From assembly GCA_031550125.1 (NCBI GenBank), contig JAVBOW010000002.1:124001-188000 (forward strand): a stretch of DNA of 64,000 bases. Direction: 5' to 3'. Of this stretch, positions 8,321-16,436 are shown piece after piece. A program made the translations under genes and the position numbers. The stretch comes from JAVBOW01 sp031550125 (GTDB taxonomy: Bacteria; Bacteroidota; Bacteroidia; Bacteroidales; Rikenellaceae). The notes under the pieces were generated by a model. The model made no database searches. It was not told the DNA's origin and worked only from the letters and a program-made list of their open reading frames with translations. Numbering within the stretch: the stretch's first letter is position 1; each line of letters begins with the position of its first letter.

Positions 8321-9718
8321 TCAATATATTATCTCGCGGCGGCCGCGGCGGATTTCCTCCAGGTCGGCCCTCAATGCGGCTTCGAGTTCCGGATCTTCGG
8401 ACAGTTTGCCGTTTATCAGTTTCCATCCCTTTTCGCGCAGCTGTTCGGGGGCGTAATCCTCGATATATTCGGCCAGCGAGAGCAACGCGTTGGGGGTGCA
8501 GAAACGTTTTATGAATCCTTTGGTGGAGAAAGCCATAAAATGCTCGCCCGTGCGTCCGAGACGGTAGCAGGCCGTGCAGAACGAGGGGATCATGCCGGCC
8601 TCTATCATCTCCTCGGCAGCCTGGGCCAGCGTACGGCCGTCCGACTGCTCGAATTGTTCGCGGTTAATGTCCTGCCCTGCGGCCCGTGAGGCGGCGTAGC
8701 CTCCTATTTCCAATCTCGTGCCGGCGTCTATCTGCGATATACCGTAATCTATCAGTCTGTTGCGCAGGTCCTGCGTCTCCCTTGCGGTTAATATAAGCCC
8801 CGCATAGGGAACGGCCAGCCGCAGGACGGCTACGGCCAGCGCGAAATCGTCGTCGCCCACGGGCGACAACAGCGCCGGATCGACCCCCGAGGCCCGACGC
8901 GTGCGCGGGAAAGAGATGGTGTGAGGCCCTACGCCGAAACACTCCTCCAGGTGGATGGTGTGACGCACCAGGCCCATAACCTCGAAACGCCAATCGCCCA
9001 GACCGAACAGCACTCCCAGACCCACGTCGTCTATCCCCGCTTCCATGGCCCTGTCCATGGCCGTCAAACGCCAGTCGTAGTCGGCCTTGCGTCCCGACGG
9101 GTGGAAACGCGCGTAGACCTCCCGGTCGTAACTCTCCTGGAATATCTGATAGGTGCCTATTCCCGCATCGTGTACGATGCGGAAACCTTCGGTGTCGAAA
9201 GGCGCGGCGTTGATGTTTACGCGGTTTATGCGGTCGGAAGCCTCGCCCCGCGTGGCGTAGACCTCGCGCACGGTGTGGGCTATGTACTCGGCGCTATAAG
9301 CCGGATGCTCGCCGTAGACCAGTATGAGGCGCTTCTGCCCCGTACGCTCCAGGGCCGCGACCTCGGCGCGCAGCTCGGCGTCGGAAAGCGTATGGCGCAC
9401 GGCCAGCGCGTTGTCGCGGCGGAAACCGCAATAGGAACAGTTGTTGGTGCATCGGTTGCCTATATACAACGGCGCGAAGAGTACGATGCGCTCGCCGTAA
9501 ACGGCGCGTTTGAGCGTCCGCGCACCCTCCATTATTATCGAGGTCGACTCCTCGCCTCTGGCGCCCAGCAGAACGGCCGTCTCTTCGAGCGACAAACGGT
9601 TGAGCGCCAGCGAGCGCTCCACCACGCGGCGCACCTGTTCGACGGAGGGATTATCCTCCCGGCGCAATATATCCCGTATCTCGCCGGGGTTTATAAACGG
9701 GGTGTTCTTTTCGTCCAA
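8321..9718 (-). CDS. hydG: [FeFe]-hydrogenase H-cluster radical SAM maturase HydG
   Basis: 465 residues, the usual HydG length. HydG cleaves tyrosine to make the CO and CN ligands of the H-cluster. The radical-SAM cluster motif is CTNNCSYC (C90, C94, C97; CX3CX2C). The HydG-specific C-terminal cluster motif is CX2CX22C at C381, C384 and C407 with the conserved context SFCTACYRLGRTGEH. TYQIFQESY and DVGLGVLFGL are also HydG-like; ThiH lacks this second-cluster spacing. The start codon is TTG at 9718, immediately after the aspA TAG and in the same frame. Homologues begin about this far before FINPGEI, so the start is plausible. hydE, hydF and the hydrogenase are not in the window. Confidence 0.93.
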   Translation of the reverse strand: MDEKNTPFINPGEIRDILRREDNPSVEQVRRVVERSLALNRLSLEETAVLLGARGEESTSIIMEGARTLKRAVYGERIVLFAPLYIGNRCTNNCSYCGFRRDNALAVRHTLSDAELRAEVAALERTGQKRLILVYGEHPAYSAEYIAHTVREVYATRGEASDRINRVNINAAPFDTEGFRIVHDAGIGTYQIFQESYDREVYARFHPSGRKADYDWRLTAMDRAMEAGIDDVGLGVLFGLGDWRFEVMGLVRHTIHLEECFGVGPHTISFPRTRRASGVDPALLSPVGDDDFALAVAVLRLAVPYAGLILTARETQDLRNRLIDYGISQIDAGTRLEIGGYAASRAAGQDINREQFEQSDGRTLAQAAEEMIEAGMIPSFCTACYRLGRTGEHFMAFSTKGFIKRFCTPNALLSLAEYIEDYAPEQLREKGWKLINGKLSEDPELEAALRADLEEIRRGRREIIY

Positions 9719-11161
9719 CTACTTCTTGTGTAAAAATTTACGTGGCTTCACCATGTTTTCAGGCTTGAGAACGTTATCCAGTTCGTCTTTGCTCATCAAC
9801 CCCATTTCAAGTACCAGGTCGTAGATGCCCTTGCCTGTTTGCAATGCCTCTTTGGCCAGCATGGTGGAGGTTTCGTAACCCAGATATGGGTTCAGGGCTG
9901 TCACCAGCCCTATGCTGTTATAGACCATCCGGCGGCAGACGTCGGCGTTGGCCGTTATGCCGTCCACGCATGTCGTACGCAGAGTGTCCATGGCATTGAT
10001 GAGCATGTCTATGCTCTCAAAGAGGCAATGCACTATGATGGGTTCCATCACGTTGAGTTCCAACTGCCCGGCTTCGGCGGCGATGGTTATGGTAAGGTCG
10101 TTGCCTATGACGCGGAAAGCCACCTGGTTTACCACCTCGGGAATGACCGGGTTGACCTTGCCGGGCATAATGGACGATCCCGGCTGCATGGGCGGCAGGT
10201 TGATCTCGTTAAGCCCGGCGCGCGGCCCGGACGAGAGCAGGCGCAGGTCGTTACATATTTTCGACAGTTTGACCGCCATGCGCTTCTGCGCCGAGGAGTT
10301 CATTATGAAGGCCCCCGTGTCGTTCGTAGCCTCTATCATGTTGGTGGCGGCCACTATGGGCATGCCGGTTATGTCGCACAGGTATTTGATGCACAGCGGC
10401 GTATAGTCCGGATCGGAATTTATTCCCGTACCTATGGCCGTTGCCCCCATATTCACCTCCAGGAAAAGTTTGGAGTTCTGTTCCAGGCGGGCTATCTCCT
10501 CGGCAAGGTTGGCGGCGTAGGCGTCGAATTCCTGCCCGAGGGTCATCGGCACGGCGTCCTGAAGCTGCGTACGCCCCATCTTGATGATATCGGCGAATTC
10601 GGCCCCCTTGCGTCCGAAAGCCTCCGAAAGCTGCGTCACCGACTCCGCCAGTTTGACTATACTGCGTATCATGGCTATTTTCACCGCCGTGGGATAGGCA
10701 TCGTTGGTGGATTGCGAGAGGTTGACGTGGTTGTTGGGGTGGCAGAATTCATATTCTCCCCTCTGGCGGCCCATAAGTTCGAGGGCGCGGTTGGCTATCA
10801 CCTCGTTGGCGTTCATGTTGGTGGACGTACCGGCCCCGCCCTGCACCATGTCAACCACGAAATGCTTGTGCAGGCGTCCCGAGGCTATCTCGCGGCACGA
10901 TTCCACTATGGCGTCGGCTATGGCGGGTTCGAGAAGGCCAAGGTCGCGGTTGGCCAGCGCGGCGGCCTGCTTCACCTCGGCCAGGGCGCGGATGAATTCG
11001 GGGAAAGCGCACAACCTTACGCGGCTGATGTGGAAATTCTCCACCGCACGCATGGTCTGCACTCCGAAATAGTATTCCACGGGAATTTCCTTATCGCCCA
11101 GAAGGTCGTGTTCGCGGCGCGTTTGTCCGGATAGTTTTTTGCCGGGTATCAGGGTACTCAT
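9719..11161 (-). CDS. aspA: Aspartate ammonia-lyase
   Basis: 480 residues, as expected for aspartase/fumarase superfamily enzymes (aspartate to fumarate plus ammonia). RREHDLLGDKEIPVEYYFGVQTMRA at the N-terminus (quoted across two adjoining pieces, RREHDLLGDKE and IPVEYYFGVQT), GRTQLQDAVPMTLGQEF and the superfamily signature GSSIMPGKVNPV near 330 are diagnostic; the ATNMIEATNDTGAF segment favours aspartase over class II fumarase. It follows an acyltransferase gene by 15 nt and ends with TAG directly against the TTG start of hydG. An ammonia-lyase gene is known to accompany hyd maturase genes in several anaerobes, so the linkage is probably functional. Confidence 0.92.
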   Translation of the reverse strand: MSTLIPGKKLSGQTRREHDLLGDKEIPVEYYFGVQTMRAVENFHISRVRLCAFPEFIRALAEVKQAAALANRDLGLLEPAIADAIVESCREIASGRLHKHFVVDMVQGGAGTSTNMNANEVIANRALELMGRQRGEYEFCHPNNHVNLSQSTNDAYPTAVKIAMIRSIVKLAESVTQLSEAFGRKGAEFADIIKMGRTQLQDAVPMTLGQEFDAYAANLAEEIARLEQNSKLFLEVNMGATAIGTGINSDPDYTPLCIKYLCDITGMPIVAATNMIEATNDTGAFIMNSSAQKRMAVKLSKICNDLRLLSSGPRAGLNEINLPPMQPGSSIMPGKVNPVIPEVVNQVAFRVIGNDLTITIAAEAGQLELNVMEPIIVHCLFESIDMLINAMDTLRTTCVDGITANADVCRRMVYNSIGLVTALNPYLGYETSTMLAKEALQTGKGIYDLVLEMGLMSKDELDNVLKPENMVKPRKFLHKK

Positions 11162-11176
11162 AATATTTTGTTTTTA

Positions 11177-12388
11177 TTATTGCGTAACGGCGGTATTGCG
11201 TTTCACGCCCATTCGCGGGCAGCGTTTGAACTCTTTTTCGCGGTCGAAGAGATAGCGGTAGGTGGTGTGCATCTTGTGGCGCGAGGCGCAAACGTAATTT
11301 TCCACCATGCGCATCATGACGGGGTTGAAGTCACCCACCCAGGCCAGCTCCAGCGTTTTGTATGGCAATTTGCCCGAGGCCACCGTCTGCTCGAAACAGT
11401 GCATCATGCCCGACTCTATGCCTTTGCCGTGGAAATCGGGATCGACGGCGAAGATTATGGCGAAGATGCGGTCGGCCTTGCCGCGGCGCAGCAGCCACAC
11501 AAGGCGCAGTTTGTTGATAAGGTTGAGTTTGCCGCCGAAACGCCCGATGACGCGGTTTATGTCCGGCACCATGATGAAGAAACCTATCGGCTCGTCATTG
11601 AAATAGGCGAAATATATGAGCTTCTCGTCTATTATCGGCTTGAGGGTATTCATCAGTTTCCGCGCATGCTCGTGGTCTATTGGTTTGACGCCGGTGAAGA
11701 GCGCCCACGCCTTGTTGTATATGCGGCGGAAATCGTCGGCTATCTGCTCGAGGTTGCGTTTGCTGATATGCTCGAAACGGTAGCCGGGGGTTTCGTTCAG
11801 GCGTTTTACGCGGTCGTACACCGATTGGTTGAACGCCCCGGTACGCATGTCGCGGTAGTAGGAGAACTGGTTGAAATAGTTTTTGAAACCGTAATTTTCG
11901 AACAGCTCCTTATAATACGGGGGGTTGTAGTTGTTTGCGTACAGAGGTTGCAGCTCATATCCCTCTACAAGCAGCCCCCACCACTGGTCGCGGTCGCCGA
12001 AGTTTATGGGACCGTCCATAGCCTCCATGCCGTGGGAGGCCAGCCAGTCGCGCGAGGCGTCGAAGAGCATGTCCGCAACCTGCTGGTCGTCTATCGACTC
12101 GAAGAATCCGCATCCTCCCGTGGGCTGGTCGTTTATGTTGGCCAACGCGTTGTTGTAGAACGCCGCTATGCGTCCCGCCACACGCCCCGTGTCGGCGTTG
12201 CGTACTATCCAGCGGATAGCCTGGCCGTCGGCGAAAAGCTCGTTGCGTGAGGGGTCGAAACGGGCCTCTATGTCCGAGTCGAGCGGACACACCCAATTCC
12301 TGTTATTCTTATAAAGTCTCTTCGGAAAGGCTATGAACTCACTCTTTTGCGAGGGTGAAAGCACCTCTTCTATTACGAATCGTTGCAT
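11177..12388 (-). CDS. GNAT-fold acyltransferase-like protein
   Basis: 403 residues. The recognisable part is a GNAT-like C-terminal half: PIGFFIMVPDINRVIGRF, then FAVDPDFHGKGIESGMMHCF near 310-330, which matches the acyl-CoA-binding motif (V-x-P-x-x-x-G-K-G-I-x-S). The N-terminal half (YKNNRNWVCPLDSDIEARFD, GPINFGDRDQWWGLL) contains a second GNAT-like region, so it may be a tandem fold. Proteins of this layout are common, uncharacterised, in Bacteroidetes. It is the first gene of an apparent operon with aspA and hydG and has its own -7 box. The substrate is unknown; a link to hydrogenase maturation would be only by position. Confidence 0.65.
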   Translation of the reverse strand: MQRFVIEEVLSPSQKSEFIAFPKRLYKNNRNWVCPLDSDIEARFDPSRNELFADGQAIRWIVRNADTGRVAGRIAAFYNNALANINDQPTGGCGFFESIDDQQVADMLFDASRDWLASHGMEAMDGPINFGDRDQWWGLLVEGYELQPLYANNYNPPYYKELFENYGFKNYFNQFSYYRDMRTGAFNQSVYDRVKRLNETPGYRFEHISKRNLEQIADDFRRIYNKAWALFTGVKPIDHEHARKLMNTLKPIIDEKLIYFAYFNDEPIGFFIMVPDINRVIGRFGGKLNLINKLRLVWLLRRGKADRIFAIIFAVDPDFHGKGIESGMMHCFEQTVASGKLPYKTLELAWVGDFNPVMMRMVENYVCASRHKMHTTYRYLFDREKEFKRCPRMGVKRNTAVTQ

Positions 12389-12408
12389 AATGCTTGTTTT
12401 AAGTGTAA

Positions 12409-12416
12409 CAAAGGTA
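12409..12416 (-). promoter_or_regulatory. -7 box (TACCTTTG) for the acyltransferase-aspA-hydG operon
   Basis: CAAAGGTA on the plus strand reads TACCTTTG on the minus strand, 20 nt upstream of the ATG at 12388. No clear TTTG 20 nt further upstream. Confidence 0.55.
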
Positions 12417-12429
12417 TGAATTTTTATCT

Positions 12430-12437
12430 TATTTTTG
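12430..12437 (+). promoter_or_regulatory. -7 box (TATTTTTG) for the receiver/PPDK-domain gene
   Basis: TATTTTTG fits TAnnTTTG and lies 18 nt before the ATG at 12456. It forms a compact divergent pair with the box at 12409-12416. Confidence 0.5.
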
Positions 12438-12455
12438 CAGATAAAGACATAACGG

Positions 12456-15428
12456 ATGAAAGAGAGGAAAAAGAGGACGAGGGCCTCGCTCGAGGTAATG
12501 GACTACCGCAACCTCATGCAGCGGCGCATACATCGCATTTTGCTTATATGCAGTTCGTACGATGCCTTCACCCTCGAAGAGGACGGAAGGATAGACTCAA
12601 AGATAAACCACGAATACGGCGATCTGGGCCTCTCCTCTCCTCCTGCCTTCATCCGTGCGGGCGACGGCTTCGAGGCGCTCGATAAACTCTCTACCGACGA
12701 CAGCATCGACCTTGTTATCAGCATGTACAACGTCGGCCAGACGGACGTTTTCACCCTCTCGCGGCAGGTAAAGGAGTTGCGTCCCGGCATGCCGTTCGTG
12801 CTGCTGACGCATTTCACGCGCGATGTGGCCGGCCGCATAAGCGGTCAGGACCGCTCGTCGATAGATTATGTATTTTGCTGGCACGGCAACCCCGAGCTTA
12901 TCCTTGCCATAGTCAAGCTGATAGAGGACGAACGCAACGCTCCGCACGACGTACTCAAAAAAGGAGTGCAGGCCATTCTGCTGGTTGAAGATTCCATCCG
13001 CTTCTACTCCTCTTACCTGCCGGTGGTCTACCGTCTGGTTATGCAGCAGACGGCCGAATTCACGCGCGAGGCGCTCAACGAGCAGCAGCAGACCATGCGC
13101 AAACGCTCACGGCCCAAAATAGTGTTGGCCACCAACTACAACGACGCCGTGGAACTTTACGCCCGCTACCGCGACAACCTGCTGGGGGTGATATCCGACG
13201 TGGGTTTCGTGATCAGCAGGGACGACAAGCCCGAGGACGAAAAACCCGACGCGGGGATAGACCTGTGCCGCATGGTGCGCACGGAGAGTCCTGGTATGCC
13301 TTTCCTGCTGCAATCGTCGCAGGCTTCCATGCGTCCGGTGGCAGAGGAGCTGGGGGTGGGTTTCCTTGAAAAATACTCGAAAAACCTTCTCGCCGACCTC
13401 GGCGAATACATAAAGCGCGAGTTCCTCTTCGGCGATTTTATATTCACCGATCCCGTTACGGGCGCCGAGGCCGGCCGCGCGAGCGACCTGAGGCAGATGC
13501 AGTCGCTGATAGCGTCCATACCCGACGGCGTACTGCTGCACCACACGGGCCGCGGCGATCTGTCGAAATGGATGCTTGCCCGCGGTATCTTCTCGCTCGG
13601 CAGGATACTGAGGGATCTGTCACCCTCCGACTTCGACAATCCGGGCAACATGCGTACGTTCCTTGCCGGCAAGATACGCGACTACCGCATAATGCTTTCG
13701 CAGGGCGTGGTGGCCGGCTTCGACGAGGAGTCGTACAACGAAAATATATGGATGGCCCGTATAGGGGAGGGTTCGCTCGGGGGCAAGGGCCGCGGCCTGG
13801 CGTTCATGAACAGCATGCTCAACCGCTACAGTTTCTACGACAAATATCCGGGCGTGCGCATCATGCTGCCGCGTACCGTAACCGTGGCGACGGACTATTT
13901 CGACGAATTCATCGAACAGAACGGGTTGCAGTTCGTGATCAACTCCGATATCTCCGACGAGGGGATACTGGGCGAATTCGTGGCCTCCCGCCTGCCCGAA
14001 AGCCTTGCGTCCAAACTGCGCGTACTTATACGCTACGCCCGCGGGCCGCTGGCGGTGCGTTCGTCGTCCAAATTGGAAGACTCCCATTATCAACCCTTCG
14101 CCGGGATATATTCCACCTACATGATCCCGCCGGGAGGAAACGACGAGCAGACGCTGCGCCTTTTGGAAAAGGCCGTCAAGAGCGTCTACGCCTCTATATA
14201 TTTCGCCTCGTCGCGGCAGTACATCGCCGCCAGCGGCAACATGCTTTCCGAGGAGAAGATGGCGGTGGTGATACAGGAGGTGTGCGGCACGGAGGACAGC
14301 GGATGGTTCTTTCCCACCATCTCCGGCGTGGCCCGCTCGCTAAATTTCTATCCCCTCGGCGACGAGAAGCCCGAGGAGGGGGTGGCCGAGATAGCCGTAG
14401 GGCTGGGCAAGCTGGTGGTGGACGGAGGGCAGGTTCTGCGTTTCTCGCCGCGCCATCCTCGCAACATATTGCAGCTCTCCACCATCGACCTCACCCTGCG
14501 CGAAACGCAGCGCCAGATGTATGTGCTGGACATGAAGCCGGAACAGTTCCGGACCTCGATAGACGACGGCGTCAACCTGCACAGGATAGACATCAACTCC
14601 GCCCGCAACTTCCGCAACATGCGCTATGTGGCCTCTACCTGGGACATGCAGAACCAGTCGATATCGGACAGCAGTTACGACGAGGGACGCAAGATAATAA
14701 CCTTCGCGCCCGTACTCAAATACGACTCTTTCCCGCTGGCCGACATATTGGCCGACCTGCTCGAAATGGGAAGCCGCGAGATGCGCATGCCGGTGGAGAT
14801 AGAGTTCGCCGCCAACATGGACGTGCCTTACGGTTCGCCCAAAACGTTCAATTTCCTACAAATAAGACCGATAGTGCAGAGCGAGAACCGCACGTCGCTC
14901 GATTGGAGCCAGGTGGATCTCGAAGGGGCGCTGCTGTGGGCGCAGAGCGCCGTGGGCATGGGGGCGATAGAAGGCGTCTGCGACGTGGTGTACGTCCGCC
15001 CGCGTACCTTCGACAGCAGCCGCACTGCGCAAATGGCCGAAGAGGTGGAGGCGGTAAACGCCGCGATGCAGCGCCAGAAGCGGGGCTATGTGCTTATAGG
15101 CCCGGGACGGTGGGGATCGAGCGACCCGTGGCTGGGGGTGCCGGTCAAATGGGGGCAGATATCGGAGGCCAAGGTAATAGTGGAGTGCGGCCTGGAGAAT
15201 TTCCGCATCGAACCCAGCCAGGGAACGCACTTCTTCCAGAACCTCGTCTCTTTCGGCGTGGGTTACCTGACGATAAATCCATTCATGGGCGACGGCGGCC
15301 TGGACATCGACAGCCTCGAAGGCGCGCAAACACTCTATGAGGGGCAGTACGTTCGCCACGTCCGTTTTCCTGCGCCGCTTTACATATTCGTAGACGGCCG
15401 CAACAATAAGGCGATTATAAAGGCCTAA
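12456..15428 (+). CDS. Receiver-like / pyruvate phosphate dikinase ATP-grasp domain protein
   Basis: 990 residues. Residues 25-160 form a receiver-like domain whose phosphoacceptor position is not Asp (DLVISMYN, about 86-92). Residues 170-320 form a second receiver-like domain with an acidic pair (LLVEDS, E178/D179) and an Asp in GVISDVGF (D248). After a linker comes the PPDK/PEP-synthase nucleotide-binding domain: GEGSLGGKGRGL at 438-449 and AVRSSSKLEDSHYQPFAG at 533-550, running to about 860. The phosphohistidine swivelling domain and PEP-binding barrel of true PPDK/PEP synthase are absent, so it should not make phosphoenolpyruvate by itself. Similar proteins are often annotated as PEP synthase in Bacteroidetes. 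It is 31 nt upstream of an EamA transporter gene. Function unknown; nucleotide-dependent signalling or phosphotransfer is inference. Confidence 0.8.
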   Translation: MKERKKRTRASLEVMDYRNLMQRRIHRILLICSSYDAFTLEEDGRIDSKINHEYGDLGLSSPPAFIRAGDGFEALDKLSTDDSIDLVISMYNVGQTDVFTLSRQVKELRPGMPFVLLTHFTRDVAGRISGQDRSSIDYVFCWHGNPELILAIVKLIEDERNAPHDVLKKGVQAILLVEDSIRFYSSYLPVVYRLVMQQTAEFTREALNEQQQTMRKRSRPKIVLATNYNDAVELYARYRDNLLGVISDVGFVISRDDKPEDEKPDAGIDLCRMVRTESPGMPFLLQSSQASMRPVAEELGVGFLEKYSKNLLADLGEYIKREFLFGDFIFTDPVTGAEAGRASDLRQMQSLIASIPDGVLLHHTGRGDLSKWMLARGIFSLGRILRDLSPSDFDNPGNMRTFLAGKIRDYRIMLSQGVVAGFDEESYNENIWMARIGEGSLGGKGRGLAFMNSMLNRYSFYDKYPGVRIMLPRTVTVATDYFDEFIEQNGLQFVINSDISDEGILGEFVASRLPESLASKLRVLIRYARGPLAVRSSSKLEDSHYQPFAGIYSTYMIPPGGNDEQTLRLLEKAVKSVYASIYFASSRQYIAASGNMLSEEKMAVVIQEVCGTEDSGWFFPTISGVARSLNFYPLGDEKPEEGVAEIAVGLGKLVVDGGQVLRFSPRHPRNILQLSTIDLTLRETQRQMYVLDMKPEQFRTSIDDGVNLHRIDINSARNFRNMRYVASTWDMQNQSISDSSYDEGRKIITFAPVLKYDSFPLADILADLLEMGSREMRMPVEIEFAANMDVPYGSPKTFNFLQIRPIVQSENRTSLDWSQVDLEGALLWAQSAVGMGAIEGVCDVVYVRPRTFDSSRTAQMAEEVEAVNAAMQRQKRGYVLIGPGRWGSSDPWLGVPVKWGQISEAKVIVECGLENFRIEPSQGTHFFQNLVSFGVGYLTINPFMGDGGLDIDSLEGAQTLYEGQYVRHVRFPAPLYIFVDGRNNKAIIKA

Positions 15429-15459
15429 ATGATTTTAAAATAATTTAAAAATACGGATT

Positions 15460-16338
15460 ATGTTATATTTACTGGCGGCAACCGTAGGATCGTCACTATT
15501 GGTGATCATCCTGAAGATGATAAAGATGCGCGGACTGGATTCCACCGTGGCCATTACCGTAAACTATATAGTGGCGGCGGCCATATCGCTGTTGCTCTCG
15601 CCAATAGGGGTGCCGTTGGGGTATGTGGCCTCGGCTCCCTGGTTTGCGGTTTCGATGGTGCTGGGGGTTATGTTCATGTTGTCGCTGGCCGTCTACGCCG
15701 TATCGGCGCAGAGGTCGGGGGTGGCCGTTACCACCATCTCCGGCCGCGCGGCTATGGCCATTCCGGTCATATTCGCATTCATTGCGTTCGGCGAACAGCT
15801 CACCGCACTTAAAGTGATATCGCTGGTTGCCATACTGTTCGCCCTGTGGCTTATACTGAAACAGGATGGAGGGGCGAAAGGCGGAGGCGCGCCGCAAACG
15901 GGATGGTGGCTGAAAGCGGCCCTTCCCCTGGCGGTCTTCCTGTTCAACGGAGCCAACGACACGATAATGCAATTCGCAAAAAGGATGCGCATTCCCGACA
16001 GCCACGACAATATGCTGTTCAACGCAACTATGTTCGCCGCTTCGGCCCTGACGGGGCTTATATTCCACGTATGCGAGAAAAAAGGACATATACCCGCGCC
16101 GTCGCTGCGCACGGTACTTTGGGGCGTGCTGCTCGGAGTGGTGAACGCCGTATGCTGCATAGGCATCCTTTACGCACTCGAAACCATGGACGGCTCGGTA
16201 TTCTACCCGCTATACTACGCCGGGGCCGTAATAATCTCGACCATAGTGGGCGTATGGCTCTTCAGGGAGAGGCTCTCACCGACCAACTACGCCGGGATAG
16301 CCCTGGCCCTGGCGGCCATAGTGCTGTTGGCCTCATAA
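15460..16338 (+). CDS. EamA/DMT-family membrane transporter
   Basis: 292 residues, almost entirely hydrophobic, with about ten transmembrane helices in two homologous halves separated near residue 145 by a Gly/Lys-rich loop (DGGAKGGGAPQ). This is the drug/metabolite transporter topology. The first half contains GRAAMAIPVIFAFIAFGEQL and the second SVFYPLYYAGAVIISTIVG with FRERL, the paired pattern of EamA repeats. Substrate cannot be read from the sequence. It starts 31 nt after the receiver/PPDK gene and is followed by a strong terminator, so the two are likely co-transcribed. Confidence 0.85.
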   Translation: MLYLLAATVGSSLLVIILKMIKMRGLDSTVAITVNYIVAAAISLLLSPIGVPLGYVASAPWFAVSMVLGVMFMLSLAVYAVSAQRSGVAVTTISGRAAMAIPVIFAFIAFGEQLTALKVISLVAILFALWLILKQDGGAKGGGAPQTGWWLKAALPLAVFLFNGANDTIMQFAKRMRIPDSHDNMLFNATMFAASALTGLIFHVCEKKGHIPAPSLRTVLWGVLLGVVNAVCCIGILYALETMDGSVFYPLYYAGAVIISTIVGVWLFRERLSPTNYAGIALALAAIVLLAS

Positions 16339-16371
16339 CGTATGCCGGCCACATAACGACACCTTCCGGCA

Positions 16372-16420
16372 AAAATAAGTGAGTCCGGAGCCACGATATG
16401 GCTCCGGACTCACTTATTTT
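16372..16420. terminator. Bidirectional intrinsic terminator between the EamA and glycogen genes
   Basis: A perfect 22-bp stem (arms 16372-16393 and 16399-16420; core GAGTCCGGAGCC) with a 5-nt loop and A/T-rich outer ends. It serves the convergent transporter and glycogen transcripts. Confidence 0.9.
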
Positions 16421-16436
16421 ATGACAGTCATGGCGT

